Assembly (NCBI GenBank): GCA_016800925.1
Contig: JABCPU010000208.1
Coordinates: 1 to 64,000, forward strand
Length of the DNA stretch: 64,000 nucleotides
From: Suillus spraguei
Lineage: Eukaryota; Basidiomycota; Agaricomycetes; Boletales; Suillaceae
Direction: 5' to 3'
The notes under the pieces were generated by a model, which was not told the DNA's origin, made no database searches, and worked only from the letters and a program-made list of their open reading frames with translations. Numbering within the stretch: the stretch's first letter is position 1; every line of letters starts with the position of its first letter. This document shows positions 49,145 to 58,784 of this stretch, piece by piece. Both the position numbers and the translations under genes were made by a program.

Positions 49145-49872
49145 TGTTAAGACTGTACTCAAGGGTAGAGAGATCCGAAGGGCTTTGGCCTCAGTTCATA
49201 CACTGTGCCCCTTTCTCGAGTAATGCCCCTTATTTCAGGGAGGAGTTATTCGTCCGAAGACCCGGAAGGAGTTGCGTGACAGATCCGGGTGTCCGAAGGT
49301 GTTGGATATGATACGTCCGAAGGTTATTCGGAACGTAAGGAGAGGACAGAGATTAAGGCTAGTTTCGGAACGAGTTCCTAACTAGAAACTAATGGAGATG
49401 GACTATCCGAAGATAGAGTGGAGATATAGACTATAGGAATCAATCCTAAGTCTCGGAAGGTGACTTGAAGCGGAAAGTGGCTTAAGTCCGGAAGAGGCAG
49501 AATGAGTAGAATCTAAGATGATATTCGAATAAGGTTCTACGGAGATCTACAAGTGGTTTATATACTGTAAGTATCTAAGACGGATAATCAGCAAGTCCGG
49601 GACCGAGGGCTATGTACGAAGCATAGTGGAAGTCTATTAGTTAATGCACAGCGGATCAGTAACACAGGACGGAAATATAAACAGCCAGAGTACCGGTAGC
49701 AGGAGAAATGACAAAGGAGATAGATGCAGATGTACACAAGGGAGTTAAGGTGCGAGAAGTGAGTACATTCAGATGGGTGGTCCGGACAAGATCTGTGGAC
49801 CGGACGGATATGGAAACGATCGGATCTGGACGGATATGGTCGGATCTGAGATTAGAAGTATGGTATATGACA
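49145..49872 (-). repeat. 5' LTR of the L1 element
   Basis: 728 bp, ends TG...CA. The sequence after it on the element strand (GTATATTCGAACTCAAACC) would hold the primer site; its tRNA partner is not identified. Confidence 0.9.
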
Positions 49873-50277
49873 CTGAACAAGATACATTAATCCCAGGCTG
49901 AGGACATGCCAGGCAAAATAATGCAAGATCTCCTGCGTTCGGGATGTCAGAACGATGGCCATAGCCATGCCATTTCATGGTCTTCAACTGCCTCCACTGT
50001 CGGGCAACTCTCATGAGCTCTCTGTATCAATCCTTGCCACGGCCTTTGTCAACATAACGTCCTTTAGATGGAGCATGAATAGCATTACTGGAACAAGGTG
50101 TGGAAACATGCTCGAGGTCATTCGCCGGAGCTTACTGTAATAGTTCATCGCGGAGGTGCCGCATTCAAGGTTGTCCAATGGAAAATCATCCAGCACTCTG
50201 AAGGTAAACACAGTCTTTGGCCTGTTAAACAATGCAGGGAAAAATCCATGCCAAAACATTTGAATGTCTGGACTCAT
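49873..50277 (-). pseudogene. KDZ transposase N-terminal exon fragment
   Basis: Minus-strand frames give RPKTVFTFRVLDDFPLDNLE, CGTSAMNYYSKLRRMTS, then MRVARQWRQLKTMKWHGYGH and LALFCLACPQPGINV. This is the part of CxC2-type KDZ transposases just before the catalytic domain. It is missing from both other KDZ copies in the window. Similarity ends at 49873, where the gypsy LTR begins, and no further exon is found to the right. One frameshift separates the two frames. Confidence 0.8.
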
Positions 50278-50284
50278 GGCATTT

Positions 50285-51335
50285 GGACAATCACCTGAAA
50301 GCCGCAGCTTTGGCCTGGATTCAGACGGCTCTGGCTTTGAAGAACTGCAGGCCGGGCCAAAGCCATCAATGACAGCTTGGCTTTGGCCTGGCTCGGCTTG
50401 AGCTGTGGCCCAATAGAGGTATCAGGTAGTGATGGGTAGTGGTGAACAGTGGGCAATGGCTTCAATCAGCATGGATTGAACTTGAGGGAAGATTGACACA
50501 CTCACAAGCTGTAAACAGTAGGCAATATCAAGGTGTGATTCAATAGAAAAAACCTTGTCACCGGCAGATTTCAATCCCGGACAGTCCAAGGAAAGCAGAT
50601 TTTGATTCTGCTGTAGCAACCACCAGGCTAGACCAGTTACAGCAAATTTCTAAAGAAACTATCAATGGGGACGACATCAGTAGTGAGAGCATGGCAATGA
50701 ATCACTGAGGCCATGGGGGTTTCAGCAAAACGCAAACTTGGGCCCAAATAGCTGAGTGAATGAGCAATCGAAGATGACAAGAGAAGAATATGATTGAAGG
50801 TCAAAAGCAAGAGACGTAGGAAGCCGACCGATTTGAATGAGGTCTCAGTGATAAAACACGATATAACCCACTCCCTTATGGTAGCGGGAATAAACCTACA
50901 TGACACATTAGAATAGTCACACAGGGTGTTCAGAACTTCGGAGACCAATGGAAGCACTTACCTTACTAGGAATGTTCTGATAAGTGGAAGCCTTAGAAGT
51001 AGAGCACAATGGTCTGGCTGTCCATAGGCACCTTGTTTACTGTTCAGTTTGAATGAGTGGTATTTGTTTACATAATAAACAGAACGACACACCATTTGTC
51101 AGATACTTGTGGCTGGTATGAGCGAGTCAGGGACTGGCACTGGTGCTGATACTGTAATATAAGTAGGTGATGGAAGAACAGAACTTGGATAAGCACTAAG
51201 CCGCGGCCTGAGCCAGCAGCTTTGGCTTTTCATAATCTTAGGCCAGGCCAAAGCCATCACCAAGCCGTGACTTTGGCCTGGCCTATTCAGGCCTGGCTTG
51301 GCCTGGCCCATGGCCTGAAGCCGGGCCATGCACAT
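50285..51335. repeat. Unit bracketed by GGCTTTGGCCTGGC-rich blocks
   Basis: Two blocks (about 50285-50415 and 51190-51330) are made of AAGCCG(C/T), CTTTGGCCTGG and GCCAGGCCAAAGCC words in both orientations, giving many small palindromes. The 0.8 kb between them has no recognisable gene; a 106-codon minus frame at 50637-50957 is not convincing. Confidence 0.5.
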
Positions 51336-51349
51336 CACTATTTGTGCTA

Positions 51350-52800
51350 TACAGCGTCATACAGCGCTACAGTGTTGTGCAGGATTGTGCAGTGCTGTGC
51401 CCACTGTACCCGACTGCACAGCATGACACATCCGAAGCACACAGTGTGGCTCGGCTGCGCATGGGGGTACCTTCCTGCGAACCCTGAGTCACTGTACGGC
51501 AATATGCAGTGCCACATACCCCATTTGGGTTTTGCTGATGGAACTGGACGCATGGTCCGGTCCAAGGTTTGGCCAAGACTCAGAACCGAACCTTTCCAGA
51601 GGTTCGGGGTTCGGGCTGGTAGTGAATAGGTTCAAACCCATTCGAACCTCTTTTTTGTAGGCTTCACACTTTTTTTAAAAATATGCAAGTATTTACTAGG
51701 TGTCTATATTGTCGCATCAAAATGTCTAAATCTAACGTTGATTGCGGAAATCCGAATGTGCTTACAAATATTTGGGCCACTGCTGTGGCTTCCAAACAGT
51801 AAGTGCGCATCAAACTACACAGACCACCATGCTCTATTTCCAAGGCTTCCACTTCTCAGAACCTTCCTGCACTCTTTTGGACTTGTCTGAACTCACCTGC
51901 ATTCATTTATGCTTCCTTGTGCTCGTTTGGATTTGCCTGCACTCGTTTGGACCTGCCTGGACTTGCATGTTGCCTGCATTCATCTGCGCTTGCCTGCAGT
52001 CGTGTGTACTTCCCTGCACTCGTTTGGACCTGCCTGGACTTGCATGCATTTGTCTATGCTTGCCTATGCTCATTTGGACTCATATGGACTCGTCTGTCCG
52101 CTTGTCTGTGCTTTCTACCCTCATTTGGACTCATATGGACTCGTCTGTATTCGTCTGGACTCGTCTGTATCCGTCTGAACTTGTCTGTATTCATCTGGAC
52201 TTGTCTGTGCTTTCCTACCCTCATTTGGACTTGCATAGACTCGTCTGTATTCGTCTGCTTGCCTGCACTCGTTTGAACTTGTCTGGCCTCGTTTGAACTT
52301 GTCTGGGCCCCTCGTTTGAACTTGCCTCAGCTTATCTGCTTGTGTCTGCTCTCGCCTGTACCTCCGCTCCTCTCATTCTGGCGCCTTCAGGTATTGTTCG
52401 CATATGTTCAAGCCACGTCAGCATTTGCTGACGTGCGCTGGGCATATGTGTTCAACACTGGCAAAGGGCTCCCTCTGTCGTCCCGTACTCGTCTGAGCCA
52501 CGTCAGCAGTTGCTGACGTGCACTAGGCGTTTGCGCATGGCATTCGTGGTGTTGGGAATGGCGTGGTGGAGCTCTCATGGTCTTGAGAGACCTCTGCAAC
52601 AAAATAGGCAGCCCATCGTCTACAAGCTTAGTCGAACCTGGTTGGAACGCGAACCGGACCTCCCGAACGCGTTCAGAGACGTTCGGTCCAGGGTTCGACG
52701 AAATGGCTGAACCGAACCATAGGTTCGGTTTGACGTTCGAAAAATTTGCCACAAGAACCGGACCGAACCGGACTTCGGCAGCACTATTTGAAGGTGTATT
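51350..52800. repeat. Gene-free repeat region with CGAACC blocks and a TCGTCTGGACTTG minisatellite
   Basis: GAACCGAACC/GGTTCGGGGTTCGG words cluster at 51570-51650 and again at 52620-52785. Between them, 51855-52335 is a degenerate tandem of 12-18-bp units such as TGCCTGCACTCGTTTGGACT and CGTCTGTATTCGTCTGGACT. Open frames there, rich in Leu, Cys and Ser, are repeat artefacts. Confidence 0.7.
52414..52520. promoter_or_regulatory. Pair of CACGTCAGCA/TGCTGACGTG palindromes
   Basis: Perfect 10-bp arms with 2-nt loops at 52414-52435 and 52499-52520. Each half contains TGACGTG, a bZIP/CRE-like core. Flanking words (AGC before, GCGCTGGGC or GCACTAGGC after) are also repeated, so the pair may be a small tandem duplication. 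They lie about 0.8 kb upstream of the protease gene; any regulatory link is inference. Confidence 0.5.
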
Positions 52801-53281
52801 TACGTTCCTGAGAGACCATCAGGTCTCTTGTCCACATGCGCGGGTAGAGGAGGCTGTCAACAACAATCTGGGGCCAGCGCAATTGCGCACAATAGATGAG
52901 GTCCAGAACGCAGAGTGGTATCCGAGCACAACCATCTCCAATGATACTTTCCCAGGGCTACAATGTCAAATGACTATGCTGACGCATCGACTATTTGTCA
53001 GGTCAAATCAATTACAGTCAGTTAGTGCTGACTGACTGACTGACTGACACCTGACAACACTGAGATTTAGAAATTGAACATGCCAGGATCAAAAGCAAAC
53101 CATCTCTTGCCACATTTTTTCGGGAAATCACATCCGTGCACTCTGGATGACTCCCATCGCAACTATCTTGTCATCACTTTTTCGAGGGGGACTGACGTGG
53201 CTAAGGTGCTCAACATTCCCATCGCGTTTGCTATCACATATATAGTGGGCCACCGAGTATGATATAACTTTCCAGTGAGTC

Positions 53282-54751
53282 ATGTTCTCCGTTGCATCCT
53301 TCCTAGCACTCCTGGCTTTGCCAGTTACGGGATCTCCCGTTGAAGTTCGCAATTCCCCCATCACGCTTCCCATGACCAGGAGGCTAGCATTCTCCAATGT
53401 TACTGACCTCTTGCGGCATGATGAAGCTCTCATTGCGGTCTTGACGGAATACAACGCGCATGGACGACGTGATTCTGTTCCGTTGACAAACTTTCATTGG
53501 GGCTACACCGTATCAGTTGGCATTGGCAATCCCACCACAATCTGTAAGTTCAACACTGAGAAAACATGCGGCTGCTAACGTAATATTGAAGACAACTTGA
53601 TTGTCGACAGCGCTAGCGCGATCACATGGGTTGGCGCCTACACTCAGTACGTGAGCAGTACCGGCACCAACATTGGAGTGCCTGTGAGGGGCACTTATCA
53701 GTTTGGCTCCTTCCAAGGTATGGCATACAGCAATATCATAAGTTGAAAATACCTACAATTAGTATCTATAGGAACTTTGTTCGAAGATTCAATGAGTTTC
53801 GGTACTGATCAGCTCTCCATCAACCGGATGCGATTCGGCGTTGCTTCTACTTCGCAGGGCTTCGCTTTTGACGGTGTCCTTGGCATCGGGCCTAGAGACT
53901 TGACACGTGGCATCCTAAATTCGCCAGAAGCCACACTCTCGACTGTCGCTGACTACCTGGTTCAACGATACGCCATTCGTGAGCCCGTTGTTGGTATCTT
54001 TTTCCAGCCCATCGGTGTGGGTACAGCCCTGATTGGCGATGGAGAGATTTCCTTTGGTGGAGCCAACCCTCGGAGGCACACTGGCAGAATTAAATACACG
54101 TAAGGCACCTTAGCCTCTGGATCAATCCAGACTGATAATAATTGTTTTGTTTCAGTGATATCACCGCCATCCCCCCCTCATCGCGGTACTGGGGTATCAA
54201 TCAGGGGATCACCTACGGAGATACACCTATCTTGGACTACACCGCTGGCGTCGTGAATTGTGGTTCCACCTTTCTTTACATCGCCTCTGGTGTGTATTTG
54301 GAGTGCAACGAGTAATAATGGTCTCATCAGCGTTCGATAGATGCCTTTGAGAGGTACCAGGCTGCAACCGGCAGTACCATGCATGCAAATGGTCTTCTCC
54401 AGATTTCCCTTAACCAGTACCATGCCCTACATCACTTGTACTTTCGTATTGGCCGGGTACGTCAATTCTGTTGGACCTCACATCCCTTGTTAACCATTTG
54501 CACAGGAGACCTTCAGATTCGTCCCTAATGCGCAAATCTGGCCTCGTTTGCTCAACAACAGGCTTGATGGCGGTGGCGGTGACGATGATATATTTCTCAT
54601 CGTTAAAGGCCTTGCATCGCCCACTGGCTCAGGGCTTGACTTTATTAATGGCTACGTATTCCTCCAGCGCTTCTACACTGTGTTCGATGGCAGCATCAGG
54701 CCCCGCGTCGGTTTTGCCCGAACCCCGTACACTCATGTCGAAATCAACTAA
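53282..54751 (+). CDS. Secreted pepsin-like aspartic protease homologue (A1), probably inactive
   Basis: Exons 53282-53543, 53592-53717, 53772-54099, 54156-54289, 54341-54456 and 54506-54751 join in phase to 404 codons including the stop, about 403 aa; introns are 48-56 nt. Residues 1-17 (MFSVASFLALLALPVTG) are a signal peptide, followed by a short propeptide. The fold is that of basidiomycete pepsins of the polyporopepsin type: IVDSASAITWVGA at the first active site, FDGVLGIGPRDLT, and VVNCGSTFLYIAS at the second. The expected motifs are DTG; here they are D-S-A and N-C-G, so the second catalytic Asp is Asn. The frame and splice sites are otherwise clean, which favours a diverged, possibly binding-only protein over a fresh pseudogene. 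Confidence 0.88.
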
Positions 54752-55487
54752 TATGGAATTGCCAAAGTATACGAAGCATCGTTTTGCAGACATCACTGAA
54801 TGGAAGGTAGCAGCCGGTATGGTCATATCGATACATCCTAACTGGACTATAAGCCAGAAACCCTGCATTATCCAGGCAGGTTATCCATACTGCTAGAATA
54901 TATTATTCCTGTATAGATACATGATCTGCCATATGGCCCATATCTAGAATATTTTTGAATCTCAGCTGTGCATGTATCATCCCCAGCACATTTTCGCATT
55001 TCTGGCTACCTACTGTGGGAAGTTCTCCACACCACCTATTTTTATCGCTCCCCACAATGCTCTCACACTTCAATGCTAATGCTTCGCATTTTTGGCCACA
55101 ACAGATCGTGCGTGAACTTGAGAAGCCTTTTGAGATTGTGTGAGATTGGCTGGCGAAGTTGTTACTAATAATAGCACTAGTCTGAGGTCATCTTCATAGT
55201 TATGTATGACATTCTAATACGTTCACCAGTTCACTGATGGCTCCACTGGACCATCAGTGGAGGAAGAATAGGTGGCTTGCAATATTCAGAATGCATACCA
55301 CTATTACATTAGACAATACTCAAGTTGTGCAGTGAATGTCAAAATTGATGCGATTTTCATAACATGCCTGAAGGAGGCACAATCTTCTGAATGGCATTTG
55401 GGTCATTACAACTTCCTTTTCCTTGAACCATTACCTCACCTTCTGGTGTGCCTGGAATGACATCACTGAAAACCAAGATTCCCTATC
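54752..55487. other. Protease downstream flank with an interspersed repeat
   Basis: About 54960-55120 contains CCAGCACATTTTCGCATTTC, CTACTGTGGGAAGTTCTCCA and CGCATTTTTGGCCAC words shared with 4993-5238 in inverse orientation. No gene is seen in the rest. Confidence 0.55.
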
Positions 55488-56376
55488 TGTTACAAGAACA
55501 CCTTCTTGCACCCCTACTATCATTTTTCCTCCTATGTGTCGCCATCTACTCTTGTCCCAATGAGGCCTCCATCCTCATCCTCTGCTATCTCGTATGGCTC
55601 GCCATCATCACTCCTTACCTTGCCTCTGCTTGTCTTCTCCATCGCTGGTAAATGTGCCCTCTTTGTGCGCCTTCTGCCTCCTTCACGCCTATACACACCT
55701 TTTGCACTTCTTGCGCTTCAAACACCTTCTCTGCACTCGTTGCATTACCCTGTGCTTCAACACACGCCACCTCCTGGTTCATGGGAACTCCCCATTGGCT
55801 CTCAAAGACATTCTGGTATTGTCTTATGCTTTATCCTTTTACCATTTACCTTTCTTGACTCGTGCATCGCCTCATTGGCTCGTACCCTTTATACCTTCAG
55901 CTCTGCACCTATGACTCCCTTTTGCATATGCATGCTTTCATTGGTTCATATGCCTCTGACTCATTCATGAGCATGCGTCCTCTTATTGGCTATCTGACTT
56001 CATACTTAATCTAGCCATACTTACGTATTTGTGCTCTGCTTCAATCTTATGTATGTATAAATATGCGCAGATAGCCTTTGTACTCCTTTAACTTGAATCT
56101 ACTTGATCTTCGACCCTGAACTTCCTTTCAATAAGCTTTGATAAGCTTATTGTCTATACTTCGACTTCTTAGAAGCTCATCGCTTCTAAGTCTATTCGTC
56201 ATCGTAGAACCCGTCGCTGAGACATGGTTGTGAGACAGCGCATTGCGCCCACCTCCAACCCGACGCAACTAGTGCACTCCATGCTAGGCAACCAATACAC
56301 ACGGGCCACTGCTCTTTATAGAGCGCCCGTTGCAGACACCACTCAAGTTCCTTAGCACCTGGCTAGGTCACTAACA
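55488..56376 (+). repeat. Probable 5' LTR of the outer gypsy element
   Basis: Begins TGTTACAAGAAC and ends TCACTAACA (889 bp). It is followed by AAAGATTCAAGTTACC, which parallels AAAGATTAAAGTCC after the 57423-57805 LTR. TATA-like and polyadenylation-like AT words occur near 56050-56160. The left limit is inferred only from the TGTTA/TAACA symmetry. Confidence 0.6.
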
Positions 56377-56559
56377 AAAGATTCAAGTTACCTTTTACTC
56401 ACTACACTGCCCAGCTAGCTGAGATAGGACACTTGACCAGAACACTGACAGGAGGATGCTGAATTAAGCCCCCTGAGGAACACACGCACCAACATCACCT
56501 TCCTACCCCTGCCACTGAAGCAAGACAGCTCAGGACCAGCACCACAAACCCAGAACATC

Positions 56560-57422
56560 ATGTCTGGCTCCGCAGCAATGACAACCCCTGTTGCTAAAGC
56601 AATAGGACCCAAACTTAAGGCAGGAATGCCCTCCAAGTTCAACAGTAACCCAACTGATGCTATGCGTTGGTTATACACCGTGATGACCTACCTTGCTTTG
56701 AATCAAGCGCTCTACCCCTCTGACGAACATTGGGTCTGCATCACCCTGTCCTATATGACAGAAGGCACTGCTCGTACTTGGGCACTCAATGCCTATGCCA
56801 AAGCCTATAAAACCAACCCTCCCCAATTCAGCAAATGTGAAGACTTCCAGAAAGACTTCAAGAGCGCCTTCAATCCCCATGATGAGAAGGTTGACACTAT
56901 GGTGAAGATCGCCAAGGTCAAACACACCGGCACTCTTACAGACTGTATCGCAGAGTTCAAGACTCTAACAATGCGCGTGAGCATCAAATAAAGTTCGGTC
57001 CTCATCCACTTCTTCAAAGCTGGACTCAAGGAACCCCTCTGCCATGCCATCTGCCAGATAGAAACCATCCCCACTACCATCGACCAATACTATGCGCCGT
57101 CAAGTTGAATGCCAACTATGAACGCGGAGTGGCCATGCACAACATAGTTGCCAAGAATCACTCCCACCACAAGCCCCCTACACAGAGGCCGAATCACGCC
57201 AGACACGACCCTGATGCCATGGACATGGACCTGATGCACCAAGAGTGCGAGAAATACATGAAGGATGGCCTCTGCTTCAAATGTGGAAAGCGCAGCCACC
57301 GTGCCAGTGATGCTACCTTCCACCCAAAGGTCCGACGCCAAGATGATGACGAGAAAGGAAAGAATTTGGTAAGGGATGAAGTCCCTGATGATGAAGACTC
57401 CAATGAAGATACTTCTGATATG
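56560..57422 (+). pseudogene. gypsy gag, outer element
   Basis: MSGSAAMTTPVAKAIGPKLK begins a Gag protein with a capsid-like part (WLYTVMTYLALNQ, FQKDFKSAFNPHDEKVDTMV). A TAA at about 56990 and a shift near 57100 break it. The zinc knuckle CFKCGKRSHRASD lacks its last Cys (Asp instead). The frame is truncated at 57422, where the LTR of the inner element starts. Confidence 0.8.
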
Positions 57423-57805
57423 TGTTACAATCTTGACTTCCTTGTTTGGATACGCACTTACATTCTCACGTCTCCCTCAGTCCGTGCGCACATATTGGTC
57501 CATTTAAGCATGCTGTACTACGCTTGTATACTTTACTTTAATCTTACTGGGTTTTACCTGGAATATCCTTCGCTTAGGTCTCCAACTAAGTCATCTTGAA
57601 TTGTCTCTAAGTCTAAGCACTCCTTAGCCTTAGTCTCTATTCTCGTAGAAACCTCTTAGACTTATCTTTGAGGCCAAACCCTTGATAGTACTCGGAACAC
57701 GTTCCTTGTACTTTCACCTTGTCCTCTTCTGGACATTGTAGAACTTCCCAGTAGACCATCTGTGTCTTTTCACTGTCGCTGGTGACGCCACCCCAGTTCG
57801 TAACA
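57423..57805 (+). repeat. 5' LTR of the inner gypsy element (copy B)
   Basis: TGTTACAATCTTGAC to CAGTTCGTAACA, 383 bp, with TGTTAC/GTAACA inverted ends. It sits inside the outer element, cutting its gag. The 3' LTR is beyond the window. Confidence 0.75.
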
Positions 57806-57931
57806 AAAGATTAAAGTCCTCCTGATCATCAACTATCCAGTCCTCAACCCTGAACCCTGAGAAGCCCTTCAGACAGCAAGACAGCGCATGTAGGCACCGA
57901 GAAAGTATAACTCACCAGACGAATCATCATC

Positions 57932-58744
57932 ATGACGACCACCAAAGAATTTGAATACAAAATCGGTCTCCCAACCGGTTTTGATGGAGATCGCGACAAC
58001 TCTCGTGAATTTATCCAATCATGCAATCTATGCTTCGACATCAATGAAAAGCTTTACACCACTGACAAACAGAAGATTATTTTTATAACATCCTTCATGA
58101 CCGAGAAAAACGCCAAATCTTGGAAAGAGCAATTCCTTGACCATGCTCAGTCAACCGATACCTCTGGACAAAAAGTTGGTTACGGGACATTGTTGGATTT
58201 TATGAAAAGCTTCAAAGAAGCCTTTGAACCAGTGGATACCAAAGGAACCACACTAACAAAACTCAGGGACCTCAAACAAGGAAGTGGTGATCTCCATACT
58301 TACATCGCCAACTTTGAGGCACTTGCAGCCAAGGCCCATATCACTGACGATGCAACAAAGATTCAATTCTTCCAAGATGGCCTAAATTTGGGTATCCTTA
58401 CCAAGCTTTTCGCACCAGGAGATGTCTCAGAAGTATTCCGAGAAGTTGTATTACAATGTGTTTCCATTGACAATTCCCACCATCATCTTCAAGCGATACG
58501 AACACGTCATGCTCCACAACAGAAGAAAAAGAACTATGGAAATGCACAGTACATACCTAATTGTGACCCCAACACAATGGTCGTGGATCGAATCTCTGAT
58601 ATAGAGAGATCCGAATGCATGAAGAAGGGACAATGCTTCAGATGCCAGAAGACAGGACACCGCATTCATAACTGTCCTGAAAGAAAGAAGAAGACCCCGC
58701 TTCAGCAACCAAAGTCAAGGATGAAGAAGATGAAGAAACCGTGA
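57932..58744 (+). CDS. gypsy Gag polyprotein (copy B), intact
   Basis: A 270-aa frame begins MTTTKEFEYKIGLPTGFDGD. It has a retrotransposon capsid region (FITSFMTEKNAKSWKEQFL; FKEAFEPVDTKGTTLTKLRD; KIQFFQDGL) and a canonical zinc knuckle (CFRCQKTGHRIHNC) near the C-terminus, followed by a basic tail. The start lies 127 bp after the LTR. The last codons may overlap the pol frame (EETVRRIVEDF is readable in another frame), suggesting frameshifted translation or a small indel. Confidence 0.88.
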   Translation: MTTTKEFEYKIGLPTGFDGDRDNSREFIQSCNLCFDINEKLYTTDKQKIIFITSFMTEKNAKSWKEQFLDHAQSTDTSGQKVGYGTLLDFMKSFKEAFEPVDTKGTTLTKLRDLKQGSGDLHTYIANFEALAAKAHITDDATKIQFFQDGLNLGILTKLFAPGDVSEVFREVVLQCVSIDNSHHHLQAIRTRHAPQQKKKNYGNAQYIPNCDPNTMVVDRISDIERSECMKKGQCFRCQKTGHRIHNCPERKKKTPLQQPKSRMKKMKKP

Positions 58745-58784
58745 GGAGGATTGTAGAGGATTTTTAAATTGGAGAAACAAAGAT

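Larger units (their letters stand above)
42026..49872 (-). mobile_element. Nearly complete Ty3/gypsy chromovirus with antisense gene (L1 element)
   Basis: LTRs of 749 bp (42026-42774) and 728 bp (49145-49872) have TG...CA ends. On the minus strand the order is LTR, gag, zinc knuckle, protease, RT, RNase H, integrase, chromodomain, an antisense gene, a polypurine tract (AAGGGGGGGATA next to 42775) and LTR. Flanking bases are ATGCC on the left and CTGAA on the right, which is no target duplication. The left flank is gypsy copy A and the right flank a KDZ exon, so this is not a simple insertion. Indels in gag and pol suggest it is no longer autonomous. Confidence 0.92.

Noticed and set aside
49120..49145. 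T-arm-like GAGTTCGAATA as a tRNA gene
   Set aside because: No acceptor stem or anticodon arm can be drawn around it; it is more likely the primer region of the LTR element.
51803..52296. ORFs of 157 and 184 codons rich in Leu, Cys and Ser
   Set aside because: They follow a degenerate tandem repeat and carry no domain; the composition comes from the repeat.
55506..55970. 154-codon ORF rich in Ser, Leu and His
   Set aside because: It lies within the inferred LTR of the outer gypsy element and has no recognisable domain.
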